From positions 65,914-129,913 of the forward strand of contig JBBHKE010002380.1 of NCBI GenBank assembly GCA_037447655.1: a stretch of DNA of 64,000 bases, read 5' to 3'. Within the stretch, counting starts at the first letter, position 1, and each line of letters starts with the position of its first letter. This DNA comes from Zygnema cylindricum. Lineage: Eukaryota > Streptophyta > Zygnematophyceae > Zygnematales > Zygnemataceae. The notes beneath the pieces are model-generated. The model ran no database searches, was not told the origin of the DNA, and was given only the letters and a program-made list of their open reading frames with translations. A program made the position numbers and the translations under genes. Of this stretch, positions 53,262 to 64,000 are shown one piece after another.

Positions 53262-54720
53262 TATCTTTTCTTTTAGTCCACACTTCTCTCTACAAAATAT
53301 CAATTTGGGAGAGGGAACCGGTTTAGTCATCATATCTGCTACCATCTCTCCATCCGGTCTATATTCCAAACTATTATTTTATTCTCAACCTTTTCTCTAA
53401 CAAAGCTCAAACGAATATCCATATGCTTTGCTTTAAAGTGATGTTTACGGTTTGCTGGAATTGCAATAGCAGCTTAATTATCACAAAATATCCTTTGTAT
53501 TCCACTCTTCATATATCCAAGTTCGTGAAGCAAAGATTTCACCCATATTAATTATTTCAAAGCCTAGCAAGAGGCCATATACTCAGCCTCCATGGTGGAC
53601 TGAGCAATCACCTTTTGTTGCTTGCTGCTCCAACAGCAAGCCCCATTCCTAACATACAACACATACCCAGAAGTACACCTCCTCATTGGAGCATCCCGAT
53701 AACTGGCATCACTCCAAGTGGTGATGTCAGTGTTATCCCCTCCCAAATGCAACCACAGATCTCTTGTTCTCGTCAAGCATCGCATGACCCTTTTGTCCGC
53801 TTCCCAATCTTTTTTCCTACAATCATTCAGACTCCTACTTAATATCCCTACAACTGTTGCTATATCAGGACGAGTACAATTCATAAAGTATATCAAACTA
53901 CAGACAACGTGCCTGTACGGAATAGTTTGCATAAATTTGCTTTCTTCAGATCCTAACTCATTATCCAAGATCAAGACTCCCTCTTCCCACCTCCCCTCAT
54001 TTCCCTTCTTTAACTCCATTGGCGTGGTACAACTATTTACTTCATCCATTTGAAAATTTTCAAGTATATTTGCTATTGCTTCCTTTTGAGTTAGTCTTAT
54101 CATTTTCTTCTCTCTATCCCTCTCCACCCGAATTCCCAAAATATACTTTACCTCCCCCAAGTCTTTCATTTTAAATCTACTCTTTAGATCCTTTTTCAAT
54201 CTATTAATTTTCTCCATTGATTTACTCAAAACAAGCAAATCGTCAACATAGATAGCAATGAAAATTATACCTTCGTCGTCCTCAAATAGATAGATGGAAT
54301 GATCCGAACTAATTCCGAAATATCCCAAACTTGTCAAAAACTCGTCCAGCTTCTTGTTCCATTGGCGTGGAGCTCTGTAGTCTATAAAGAGACTTTATCA
54401 ACCTGCACACCTTACTTTCTTCTCCTTTCTCCACAAATCTTTCCGGTTGTCGCAAGAAGATCTCTTCATCTAATTCTCCGTGTAAGAAAGCGGTTTTGAT
54501 ATCCATCTGGTGATCCTCCATGTCTTCCACTGCCGCTAGACTATGTAGGATTCAAACGGAGGGAAACCTAACAACCAGAGCGAAGGTCTCCTCATAATTA
54601 ATTCCCTCCTTTTGTGTGAACCCCTTTCCCACTAATTTGGCCTTGTATCATTCGATAGTGTTATCCAGATTGAGTTTCAACTTAAATACCCACTTACATC
54701 CTATCGGCTTTCAGTCAGAA
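53262..54720 (-). pseudogene. Element G: RT and RNase H, broken
   Basis: 54530-54309 carries HQMDIKTAFLHGELDEEIF. 54337-53564 is open for 257 codons with YVDDLLVLSKSM, LGEVKYILGI, WSDASYRDAP and STMEAEYMAS. It ends at a stop before the last RNase H block; the remainder (53560-53262) is readable in other frames. Confidence 0.85.
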
Positions 54721-55199
54721 GGACAATCTACCAACTCCCATGTGTTTGCGTCCATAATGGAAGTCATCTCATCTTTAAGAGCTGTCATCCATCTACTACG
54801 TTACGGACTATTAACTGTGTTCGAGTAAGTATGGGGTTCGCTCAAATGTGACAGCTTGGTTCCCTTGTTGTTTACTTGTCTCTCTTGAAGTCTCTTGCTG
54901 CTTCTCCTTCCTCCTTCAAAGTTTGACGTTGGAATGGAGGGTTATCTTGGATTTCTCCGAACAACCACGACCTCTCCCCTATCCGTGGAGTCCATCTCCG
55001 GACGTTCATCGTCCATTTTCGGTCTTTCCTCGTTTTCTTCCTCGATTTGAACTGGAAACCGTGACTCTAAGAGAGTGTCACTCTCAATCAATTTGTCTTC
55101 TTCCTCTGCAAGGTCAAGCTGAACCGGAGTTCAGTTAGAAGAATCTGAATCTAACTCACTTTCTCATTGAATTCTAACTCTAACCGGTTTAGTGAACTT

Positions 55200-56700
55200 A
55201 AAGTGATCTATGGACTTTCCTTCATCCATGACTACCAAGTGTTTTACTAGAATTATGTCTTCTCTTCCGAGATCATAAAATTTATATCCCTTTACATTTT
55301 CATCATACCCAAGTTAGTATCCCGGCTTTCCCCTTGCATCTAACTTCCAATCAGATTTTTCTGTGTTTAGACTAAACACTTAACTTCCAAACACCTTTAA
55401 GTGTGAAATATTGGGTTTTCTCCTGGTCCATCTTTCATAAGGTGTTTGCCTTTTTACGGCGGAGGTAAGGACTCTATTTTTGAGATAGTTAGCACAATTC
55501 ATAGCTTGTGCCCACAAACTTTTTCTTATCATTTTATCTGTCAACATACTACGGGCACTATCACTTAATGTCCAATTTAGTCTCTCGGCTACACCGTTTT
55601 GTCTAGGTTCTTTGGGACAGTCTTTTGGTGTTAAACCCTTTTCTCTTTCAAATAATCCTCAAACTCATTAGGAGTGTATTCCCCCCCTTTATCACTTCTC
55701 ACTCTCTTTATAGGTCCTCATAAAGCGTTTCACTCTATGCTTTATACTCCTTAAAATATGCCAATGCCTCAGATTTGTTTTTCAATAAGTATACTTTAGA
55801 GTATCTAGACCAATCATCAGTGATAGTAAGGATAAATCTTTTCCCTCCAACTGATGGCACTTTGGCCAGTCCCCATATGTCAGTATGTACTAGATCTAAG
55901 ACCTTTTCACCCTTATATAATGCAGTTTTAGGCAATCTGTGGGCCTTTTCTTGGGCACATCCACTACAATCATCCAAAGTCTCATTGTCTCCAAAATGTA
56001 TTCCCTCAACTACACCCATTATCTTCATTTCCTTCAATATATCTAGATGCACATGTCCCAATATTTTATGCCACATCATCAAATGACTAACACCAGCATA
56101 GTAAACTCTCGTCTTTCTATTACTCAAATTCAACCTAAAAATTCCTTGGCTACCCTTTTCGGCTGTGAAGTACACTTCATTCTCATAGCTATCAACAAAG
56201 ACTCCTTTCTTAGTACTAGTCTCAAAACCCTTACCATCTAAAATCGACGTAGAGATAAGATTCTTATTCAACTCTGGAATAAAAAGAACATCAGAGAAAG
56301 TGACTATAGATGTCTTACCATCAACTAAGACTCTCAGATCCATGACCCCACTGAATTAGTGGTCACTATTCTCCCATCCGGATATTCTGTCTCTACCGTG
56401 GGGATTTTTCTCATTTTGGTAAACAATGGTTTTTTTCTCCACATGTGCATAAAGGCTACTAAATCAATAATCCATCCTTCTTTTGGAGCTTCTTTTACTC
56501 CACCGAAAGCACACTTTTGCCTCCTTGGAATCTTCGGCTCATCGTTCGCCTCTAGCTCCTCGTTGAGGAGAAGTTCTCTATTGTCCTCATCAGAATCCTC
56601 TCCCATCACATTTGTTACCACAAATGCCTTCTTTTTCCTTGCGGCTGGTTTTCTGATCTGTTCCTCCTTCAATCTCGACTCTGTCAATTTAGTACACTCT
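55200..56700 (-). pseudogene. Element G: protease and integrase, broken
   Basis: 56687-56334 carries the acidic linker and protease with DLVAFMHMW in place of DSGASMHMC, so the active site is destroyed. 56343-55735 has GAG-pre-integrase (WHKILGHVHLD, CSGCAQEK) and the first integrase Asp (TITDDWSRYS). The rest (55735-55200) is fragmentary. Confidence 0.8.
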
Positions 56701-57639
56701 GCCTAAAGTGCCCTAGTTTCTTACAAAAATGGCAAATCCCCTTCGGAGGCCTTGATCCGGATCCGTCATGGTTTCCTTTCCTTCCTCCACCAAAGTTTTT
56801 ATAAGGTATCTTATAATCCTTAACCCCCCAATTAATTCCAGAAGCCTATGTTTGAACACTCTTCTCTCCTGTCGGAATTTCAATCGTGCTTTCCTGAACG
56901 AAAATCATCCCTACAACGGAGTTCCAGATCCATCGATGATCTTGCAAATCCTGACCATATTGACAATGTTTTCATAATCATCTGGGCGTTTCATCAACAA
57001 AGTCTTCACCTTCTCTTTCTCTGTCTCCCTTTTACCTGCACTTTTCAACTCTATAAATAACCCGGCCAAGTCATTGGAAAAGTCTAACATATTTCCCCTT
57101 TTTTACACATATGTTTATACATTCTGATCCGCCAAATTTTGCTGCTGAATCTTACCGCTCTTGTAAATGTTGACGAGAGCCTCCCACAACTCGTCCGCCG
57201 TGTCCATATGAAGATGATGTGTAGCCACTGCTTGAGTAAGACGCCCGAGAATAAAATGAGTCGCCATGGTATTGTAGAAATCCCAGATTTCACTATCATT
57301 TGCCTCAATTTTCTAAACATCTTCAAACGGAACAGATCCAGTAGCCATTGGTGTGAGTTTCTCCTTCCCTTTCTCCTTCCTTCTGTCCAACACGATGCTT
57401 TCTCCAACATCCTCTACTACCTGTGCTCCCGCAAATCCTCGCGTGAATCGAGATCCTCCAAACCCTGGTAGAACTCCCAATTTTGCGGATGGCCGATGCA
57501 CACGACCACTCAGAATGCACCTTAGCCGTTTTTGAAAAAATGCACTCCTCATCATGGTTTCCCAATAAATAAACCCTGTTCCATTTAAAATAGGCACATT
57601 AGAGGGTGGGCCGATAACCCGTAATTCTATGACCTCCAT
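56701..57639 (-). pseudogene. Element G: gag, broken
   Basis: 57639-57313 is open and begins MEVIELRVIGPPSNVPILNG. The ATG lies in the LTR and the frame runs through the PBS, where the usual M reads I. The zinc-knuckle region is near 56740-56700. Frameshifts separate the remaining gag helices. Confidence 0.75.
57605..57619 (-). promoter_or_regulatory. Primer binding site of G, one mismatch
   Basis: The coding strand reads GGTTATCGGCCCACC, one change from the PBS of A, B and D. The change also removes the internal ATG. Confidence 0.75.
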
Positions 57640-58826
57640 TGGTACATAGAATGTCCAGCTTATATGAAACCTCTAGGATAATATTTGCACTTTTGACTTT
57701 GACAATGAATAAGTGCCACCGTGGCACGCAAAAACTCCGACTAATTACAATCCTGTGTAGCGTGGAATCCCTTGATTCCACAACAAAAATAATCACTGAA
57801 TTTGCTCACCTCAGCATTAAGTTATGGTTGTTCAAATACATCGAATTTATACGGAATGCCTCTGAAGAGAGGACTTTCAAAAAAAATGTCTAAGTCCTAA
57901 GAACCTACTCTTAAGTACTCTAGACCAATCAAAACATCGTACGCTAAATTATGTACATACAAAGTACGGTAGCTGCTGTACTTTATGTACGGAAATATTC
58001 GGCACCACTCTCGGTCTACCACGTGGCATACAAGTGATCGCCATTCTGTCTTTTTCTTCTCCGACATCTTATAGGATGATGCCACGTGTCATTTTCCTCT
58101 TTATTAGCAAAGTATGGTCAAATATTCTGTCGGCATTCTGGCACTTATATGTGATGTCCGTTCGTGATTCGGTAATCAATATCAACCGTCCGATCTTGAC
58201 GGCGCGCCGAAAATTGTCAACCGTTGAATTTTTTTTACGTGTTGACCATTTGAATTTCAACAGTCTTTGTCCCATGTTGACCGTTGAAAATCCCGGCTCC
58301 TTTGCAAGCTATCAATCACGGATGACATTTAATTCCGTCCGTTGAAATTAAATGTCGTTTCATTTATTTGGTGTGGTTTAGTACTTCGTACTGTACTGTC
58401 CTTCCCATGTTTGTTTTGTTTTGTTAGTCGTTAAATGACTTATGTCGCCGCGTCACATTTTAAATATTTATCAAATGCACTACATGTAATAAGTCTTCAA
58501 GACCTAACGGATAAGGTGGATGGCTAATCCGTACGGCTTTCATTCGAGAGGTCACAATATCAACTCTCGTCCTTGGCAGATATATTTTTGCAGAAGCTTT
58601 ATCTTCAACCCGTCTTCTCATCTGCTTGAAGCTCTATCTTCAACTTTTCTTCTCATGTGCCTCAGGCAGCCATGGCTGCGTGAAGCTCTATCTTCAACCT
58701 GTCTTCTCATCTGCCTCAGGCAGCCATGGTTGCCTGGAAATTCTCACTGACTACGACGAGTATGAGAACAATAAAATAACCATGGATTGACTAAAGAGAT
58801 AGATTGTAAAATACCATTTTTCAACA

Positions 58827-59178
58827 CTTGTACCTTCTTGTACCTTACAGACTTTTGATTGGCTAGGTACACTAGTAGTAGGTTCAGAGAGGGAGTTTAA
58901 GACTAAGAAAATTTTAGGTTTCCGCCTCTCTCACAGAGTGCATCTGCATTTATAGGCCCTCTTTGGCTAGTCATAACTTAATGCTTAGGTGAGCAATTTC
59001 AGTGATTATTTTTGCTGCGGGCTTAGGGGAGTTTAAGCTACACATAGGTGTAGTAGATCAGAGTTTTTGCGTGCAAAGGTGGCACTTTTTCATTGACAAA
59101 GACAAAAGTGCAAATATAATCATAGAGGCTTCATATAAGCTGGACATTCTGTGGACAAATGGAGGTCACATAATTACA
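58827..59178 (+). repeat. LTR H, right part
   Basis: It contains a TATA-like TTTATAGGCC at about 58950, GTCATAACTTAATGCTTAGG and the terminal ATGGAGGTCACATAATTACA, aligned with the ends of the G and C LTRs in the opposite orientation to G. It ends in CA at 59178. No PBS follows, so it is a 3' or solo LTR. Confidence 0.7.
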
Positions 59179-62100
59179 AGTTCAATCTCACATTTTATGG
59201 GATTAAACTCGAAATAATTGCACGAAATGAAAGATCTACTAAGATAATTATTTTGATTTCTTCTGGGCTGATTTTGATGGGAAGTCGAGTCAAAAAGTCT
59301 AAAAAACAAAATCAAGAAGTCGTGTCGAAAATTTATGTTTTGTCTTATGGTTTTATTGATGATGAAGCTTTGTTAAGCTTGAATGCATGAAACCTTAGTT
59401 GTTTTCCATGCGTTTGTTTACGCATGTTTGATGCATTTGTGTACGCATCTTTGTTGTATTGTGTACGCGTGTTTTTTGCTGGGCGTTTGGTGCATGGAAC
59501 TTATTGTATTTGCTGCACACGCATTAGGAGGATGCATTTCAACATTATTGTTCATCGACCTATTCATTAGTTATCTTTTTTGACAAATTATAGTTTGGGT
59601 GGTTTCCGCGGTCTTTTTTAGACCAAATAATTGAACCAGCGATGTCAACATTGTCGCAAGTGATTATAACGTCACAATGTCACAAAACCGTGTACATCTA
59701 CAATGTCACAAAAAACTCAAACGTCTACAATTGTCGCTATCATCATAGCCAACGATGACCTTTAACTAAATGAGTACTAAGGATATACTTAGTGATTACT
59801 AAAAGTGTAATTCTCCACGTCTACGAATAGTAAACGATAAACCAAACAAAGAAAAACTAAAAAGATGGTTACCAAATCAACCCAATTTAATATAAACCCA
59901 TCGATATAACCAAATTGTTAATGAATTGAAAGAGAAATATACTACATAGTTAAATACCTTATTAGATTAAGATCATTGAATCCATATTAACACACTCATA
60001 TTTCTTTAAAACAAAAATGCAATTGATATTCGCAAAACACCAATCGCTAATGAACATTAATGTAATAGACATCAAAGATTACATTGTGGATAAATTCACA
60101 ATAACGATAACGCTGAAAGGCAATGAACAATGAGAATGTGTTTTATAATTTGTTAACAACGTAAAAACAACCTAGACCAATATACAAAAAAAAATATAAA
60201 TCATTTTTATGGGCTTACAATTAATTTTATATAAAAGTGCCAATTTTAATAATAATAAGAAGTATGATTGAGCTCGTACGTATTGTTGTAAACAACGATA
60301 AAAGCATTAACCACAAAACCGTAAAATATAAAAAACTTTGCAACAACATTAAAAGCAAAAATGTAGTGATCAAATACTCAAATTCTATAAAAATAACTTT
60401 GACACTTCACACAGGAAAATATTTAAAAACATGTATGAAATATAATTGTTGACTAACCCAATAAACACCTAAAAGTGATATAAAGTATTGACGCTTATGG
60501 CACAAAACGATAAAAAACATTTACATCACAAACGTAACAAACAACTTCAATGGAAATAACATTTAAAATGGGGACAATGAAAAAAAGAAAATGAGTAATC
60601 TTAACAAATACGAAAAATAAACATGAATATAAAGAGCAAAAACAACGGTACAAATAGTACAATACTATACTAAATGAAACAAAGAAATACTTAATACAAC
60701 AAAACAAAAAAAATCAACACAATAAACCAACGGAAAAAATAATGACACTACAAAAAACATATTTTTTGTAGAAAATACAAACTATTCTTGTTACAAATCA
60801 AGGTAGAAGCGGCACAAAAAAAAATGTTGTAAGTATAAAAAGGAGAGTTACTTCGACAGGATAAACTTAAATCAAGAGGAAAGTCAAGAACAGATATTAG
60901 TTTAAATAATTGTATCGTGGAGTACATCGTGAACAAACATTATTGTTAAAAAGTAGTTAGTGTAAAAGAACAATTAGTATTATTAACTCTATTTTGGGTC
61001 TAAGGAGCTAACTCCTACAAAAATCAACACTAATTTATACACCATACACTAATTTGGATTCACTTTCCTACATGGTAGCCGCTATAGCTCGTGTTCACAT
61101 AGTAAATGTTTGAACACGTGAGAAATGTTCGCGGCGTTTTACACCATCTTTATGATTGGGAATAAATCTCAATGTTTTTTTTCATGTCGACGCACTCACT
61201 TTTGAATGTCGATGCCTTTATGTGACACTCTTTTTGTTAGGTTGTATGAAATAACCAACAATTTGCTACGGACTGACACATATTTATAAACTTTCCAAAT
61301 TAGAGTAAATCACACTAATAAAATAGTTCCTATATTAGCGTAAATGAGTTTATAAAATTTCTAATCAGATTTTAGGTTCGAGGGTAAAAGTTTGGGGGCG
61401 CCAAATGAGTGTTATTATTGTATCTAAAAAAAAGAAACTCGATTCATAAAGAATGTAGCCAGCAAGGGATAGTATTACCCACACTTTTTCGTGAAAAACC
61501 GGCTTCTAGGCGATTTTTAAATTTAGAGCGATTATAGTGGTTGGGAAAAAGAGTAAAAGACCCATCCAGAAATGACTACGTGTAGAGTATTAAAGAAACA
61601 CTTGTTTATAGTTTTATCTTTTTTGAGACGACGGTTTCTTGTTGAGTTTCCAAATTTGTTCAACAAGGGTTCAATATTCAGACCTAAATTTTGGTCCGGA
61701 CACCCTTACGCATTTTTAATGGAGAAGAGATGGTGTACTTGGAAAGACAAATTTTTATCTCCGTTACCATTGTCCCAATCGCCACCAAAACGACGATCTC
61801 CAGTTCCAACGGAACACCGCCCTAAGTTTGTAACAAAGCTTTTTTTTACATTGTCGGGTCGCTAAAAAGTAGAATCTAAATGTCACTTGAGGGACGTTGG
61901 CTCCCCGACAAAGTTTTTGGTCCATCTTGTGTGTTCCGCAAAACCGTGTGCAATCTTCGGATGTACTATTGTACTCTGTGGTCATAAGATGGTTTCGCCC
62001 GTAAAACCGTGACGTACAGGACGGCGTCCAAAAATCTCGTGGTCAAGTCGTACCCCCGTTTTGTTTCAGAATATAATATCATACGTGGCGGATTTACATA

Positions 62101-62340
62101 TGTTTTCTTTGCTCTCGCCTTTTGAGAATTTGGACCGCCAACAAACTACTGCACAGTACAATATAGTATAGTGCATATCGTTATTAGCGTCAAGGAATTA
62201 TTCCTGTGGGATTTATAATAGTATTACTAATTCTTATCAACTTAGATGAGGTGGCTTATTTTTAACCGTTTAAAATTAACATCAAACAAACTTTTGGTGC
62301 CATTGACACTAATTTATTTTTTTGGAATAAAATTTAGGGT
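59179..62340. other. AT-rich region without recognised genes
   Basis: The region is strongly AT-rich, particularly 59760-61000. 59400-59480 holds a short TGTGTACGCATG repeat; 59660-59740 has ACGTCTACAA/GTCACA motifs as at 20130-20370. A 97-codon frame at 61572-61865 has no recognisable domain and I do not call it a gene. Confidence 0.55.
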
Positions 62341-62502
62341 CATAATAAAGCGTCATTCACGGTATTAGAAGTACACGGCGTACATAAGGCGGTGTGCCCA
62401 TGTAGCCGAAGCTTTACAATGTTACTTTGGATTTTATCGCAGATTTTCTGGTGTACTTTTCAAAGTGTTCCCATGTCCAACAACAAAGGCCACATCCCCA
62501 TG

Positions 62503-62575
62503 TAATCTGTACTTTGATAAAGTATTTTTCAATTGTAGTGAGATTCTCCGTACTACTTTGAAGAGCTTCCCATAG
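62503..62575. repeat. MITE-flank homologue lacking the insertion
   Basis: CCCCATGTAATCTGTACTTT and GAGATTCTCCGTACTACTTT GAAGAGC are contiguous here, separated only by about 20 bases (AAGTATTTTTCAATTGTAGT). At 19816-20095 the same two blocks flank the 203-bp MITE. Confidence 0.7.
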
Positions 62576-62904
62576 CTTATTCCCACCGGAGCATTTGTAA
62601 CATTTTGCCCATTCCGATGATTTTCCCATAACTCAACAAAAAAACGGGTGTTGTTTTTTTTTTAAGTTAGTTTCGTGCGTACGCGACATTTTGTGCGTAT
62701 ATTATTAATGTGGAGGTTCGAATGGATTCACGGATTGGGGGAGCGAACATACGAATAAAATTAAAGTGAAGTAAGGGACTTATTGAGTGGCGTGAACACG
62801 CAGTAAGAAATGGACGGCGGATCGCGAAGCGATCCGATTTTAAATGTAAGAAACATTGAAATATGCGCAGCCGGTATAGCGAATCTATTTGAGACAAGTG
62901 TACT

Positions 62905-63665
62905 TTAAATAAGACAACGCAGCTGTGACGAAGCTGCGGTTCCTATATCCAGGTATGTGACAACGCAACTGCGGTTGATATTAATCAAGTTGGTGAACGA
63001 GATTCGTAAGAAGATATAAAGTGATTAAGCAAGTTGACTTTGCGTAGGTGTCGGTGTAAATATTCTATACAACAAAGGTTTGTTTTTTTGCTAATTAGTT
63101 TATCATTGTAGATTTAGTCAGCATGACATATCTCGAATTATTCGGGTATACTCACAATAATTTAGGTAGGTGGTAGATAACGTATGGCTGGTATGCCTCT
63201 GTACATTCAGTAGTGAACTCTCTGAGTATAATTTGTAGGACTTAAATTATTTTGATTATCACAGTGAGTTAATCAAAGAAATGGCAAACTGTTTTTCTGC
63301 AACTTTGACCTGTTGGTGTGATCACTCTGATTGATTTTTTGATGTGATGCTTTGTGAAGATATTGTATCATCTATAAACTATATGTCTGTGTAGTTTCAT
63401 TGTGTTCTGTTATCTTTGTAGAATTATGTGAGAAGTCTACCTGGTTAGTTTTAGAAGCTATCAGCTGTTTTTGGGAAACTCAGGAGCTTATATATTCTAG
63501 ATTCCTCAGTGGATTTAGCTATAACTATGGGAGTTTACACTGTCTATAGTATACTGCATATTGGTGCAGTTTGAGGTGATTTTTTTTATTGTGGAGTAAT
63601 CTATGCTGTCTGAAACACAACTGTTTTTTAGGTAATCAATGGGTGTTTCTGTGAGTATCCATGGC
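62905..63665 (+). repeat. Diverged D-type LTR remnant
   Basis: It has GACAACGCAGCTGTGACGAA and AACGCAACTGCGGTTGATAT, the motif cluster of the D LTR, then ACGAGATTC. Later sequence (TTTTTGGGAAACTCAGGAGC, GGGAGTTTACACTGTC, TTTCTGTGAG) follows the second half of the D LTR in order. No PBS or coding sequence adjoins it. Confidence 0.65.
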
Positions 63666-64000
63666 TGAAATAGGCTATGGACAACATTGTTCACACCAAA
63701 ATTTTGGCACGTAACTCCGATTGAAGGTGTTTTGTGACACGTCACATCATCAAACATAGGCGCGAAAAAAAACCTGTAGTTTTTCAAACGAAGGACGACG
63801 ACGGTCGTTCAAAGTTGGACAGTTTTTTCGCGCGAAAACAATGAAATAGCCGTTCGGATGTTGTTTTTGCTTCCTCAGCTTTTGGGTTTCCCATTGGCCT
63901 ATTTAAAAGAAAAACGAAACCTTAACCCGACTTCAATATCCTCAAATATTTTGAGGAAGTTCATTTGTACGGTTTTCAAGGAACTACCGATATCAACAAA
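63666..64000. other. Right edge, nothing recognised
   Basis: No domain, splice structure or repeat that I can support. Confidence 0.4.

Larger units (their letters stand above)
52092..58826 (-). mobile_element. Ty1/copia element G, full-length structure, inserted in LTR H
   Basis: 3' LTR 52092-53242 (1151 bp) and 5' LTR 57620-58826 (1207 bp). The 5' LTR is longer mainly because of a duplicated segment around GCCTCAGGCAGCCATGG at 58620-58735. PBS at 57605-57619 with one mismatch. The internal order on the minus strand is gag, protease, integrase, RT, RNase H, all fragmented. The flanking 5-mers (CAGGT and CTTGT) do not match cleanly, so the target duplication is decayed or my boundary is off by a few bases. 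Sister family to A/B/C by protein sequence. Confidence 0.88.

Noticed and set aside
61572-61865. 97-codon plus-strand frame in AT-rich DNA
   Set aside because: No recognisable domain, no homologous copy in the window, no splice or promoter context.
1-64000. tRNA or rRNA genes
   Set aside because: I looked for tRNA-like arms near the PBS matches and elsewhere and saw none that I could support; the initiator tRNA similarity is only the 15-base PBS.

Overview
The window looks like nuclear DNA of a streptophyte (land plant or close algal relative). Support: two intron-containing receptor-like-kinase-type genes with GT..AG introns, many Ty1/copia LTR retrotransposons, a PIF/Harbinger DNA transposon, an RLE-type non-LTR retrotransposon, MITEs and long polypyrimidine/polypurine microsatellites. 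The 15-base primer binding site of the copia elements is complementary to the anticodon arm of plant-type initiator tRNA-Met as I remember it. I cannot name the species. RLE-type non-LTR elements together with half-tRNA-primed copia elements hint at a non-flowering lineage, but that is a weak inference.

Layout. 1-3.5 kb: the 3' part of a plus-strand kinase gene with a coiled-coil tail. 3.7-4.3 kb: an old copia scrap. 6.0-12.3 kb: a cluster of RLE-type non-LTR retrotransposon copies (one long broken copy at about 7.95-11.74 kb plus truncated pieces in both orientations), with one MITE. 13.3-17.9 kb: a minus-strand kinase with at least five exons, an HRD-to-HLN active site and a C-terminal CSLL (CaaX-type) end. 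19.6-20.1 kb: MITEs. 21.1-24.3 kb: the two-gene core of a PIF/Harbinger element (DDE transposase and, convergently, a Myb/SANT-like protein), both damaged.

25-59 kb is a nested copia landscape. Element A (minus, 24993-31443) and element B (plus, 32247-38695) are head-to-head full-length relatives with 1049-bp LTRs and perfect 5-bp target duplications (AATGT, CGTCA). Element C (40109-43581, plus) is interrupted by element E (minus; LTR plus RNase H remnant). The LTR of E is itself split by a complete element D (43801-49907, TSD AAAGT). Element G (minus, 52092-58826) lies between two halves of another LTR, H. A D-like LTR remnant lies at 62.9-63.7 kb. The remaining sequence is AT-rich and I see no supportable gene in it.

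The cellular genes are therefore two signalling-type kinases; almost everything else is transposable-element sequence. The most interesting signals are: copia primer binding sites matching an internal (half) initiator tRNA, with the gag reading frame starting inside the LTR and running through the PBS; a near-identical LTR pair (2 differences in 1049 bp) around a coding region full of stop codons; a predicted pseudokinase with a prenylation-type tail; a palindromic double W-box in the LTRs; and a MITE family for which an apparently empty related site sits in the same window.
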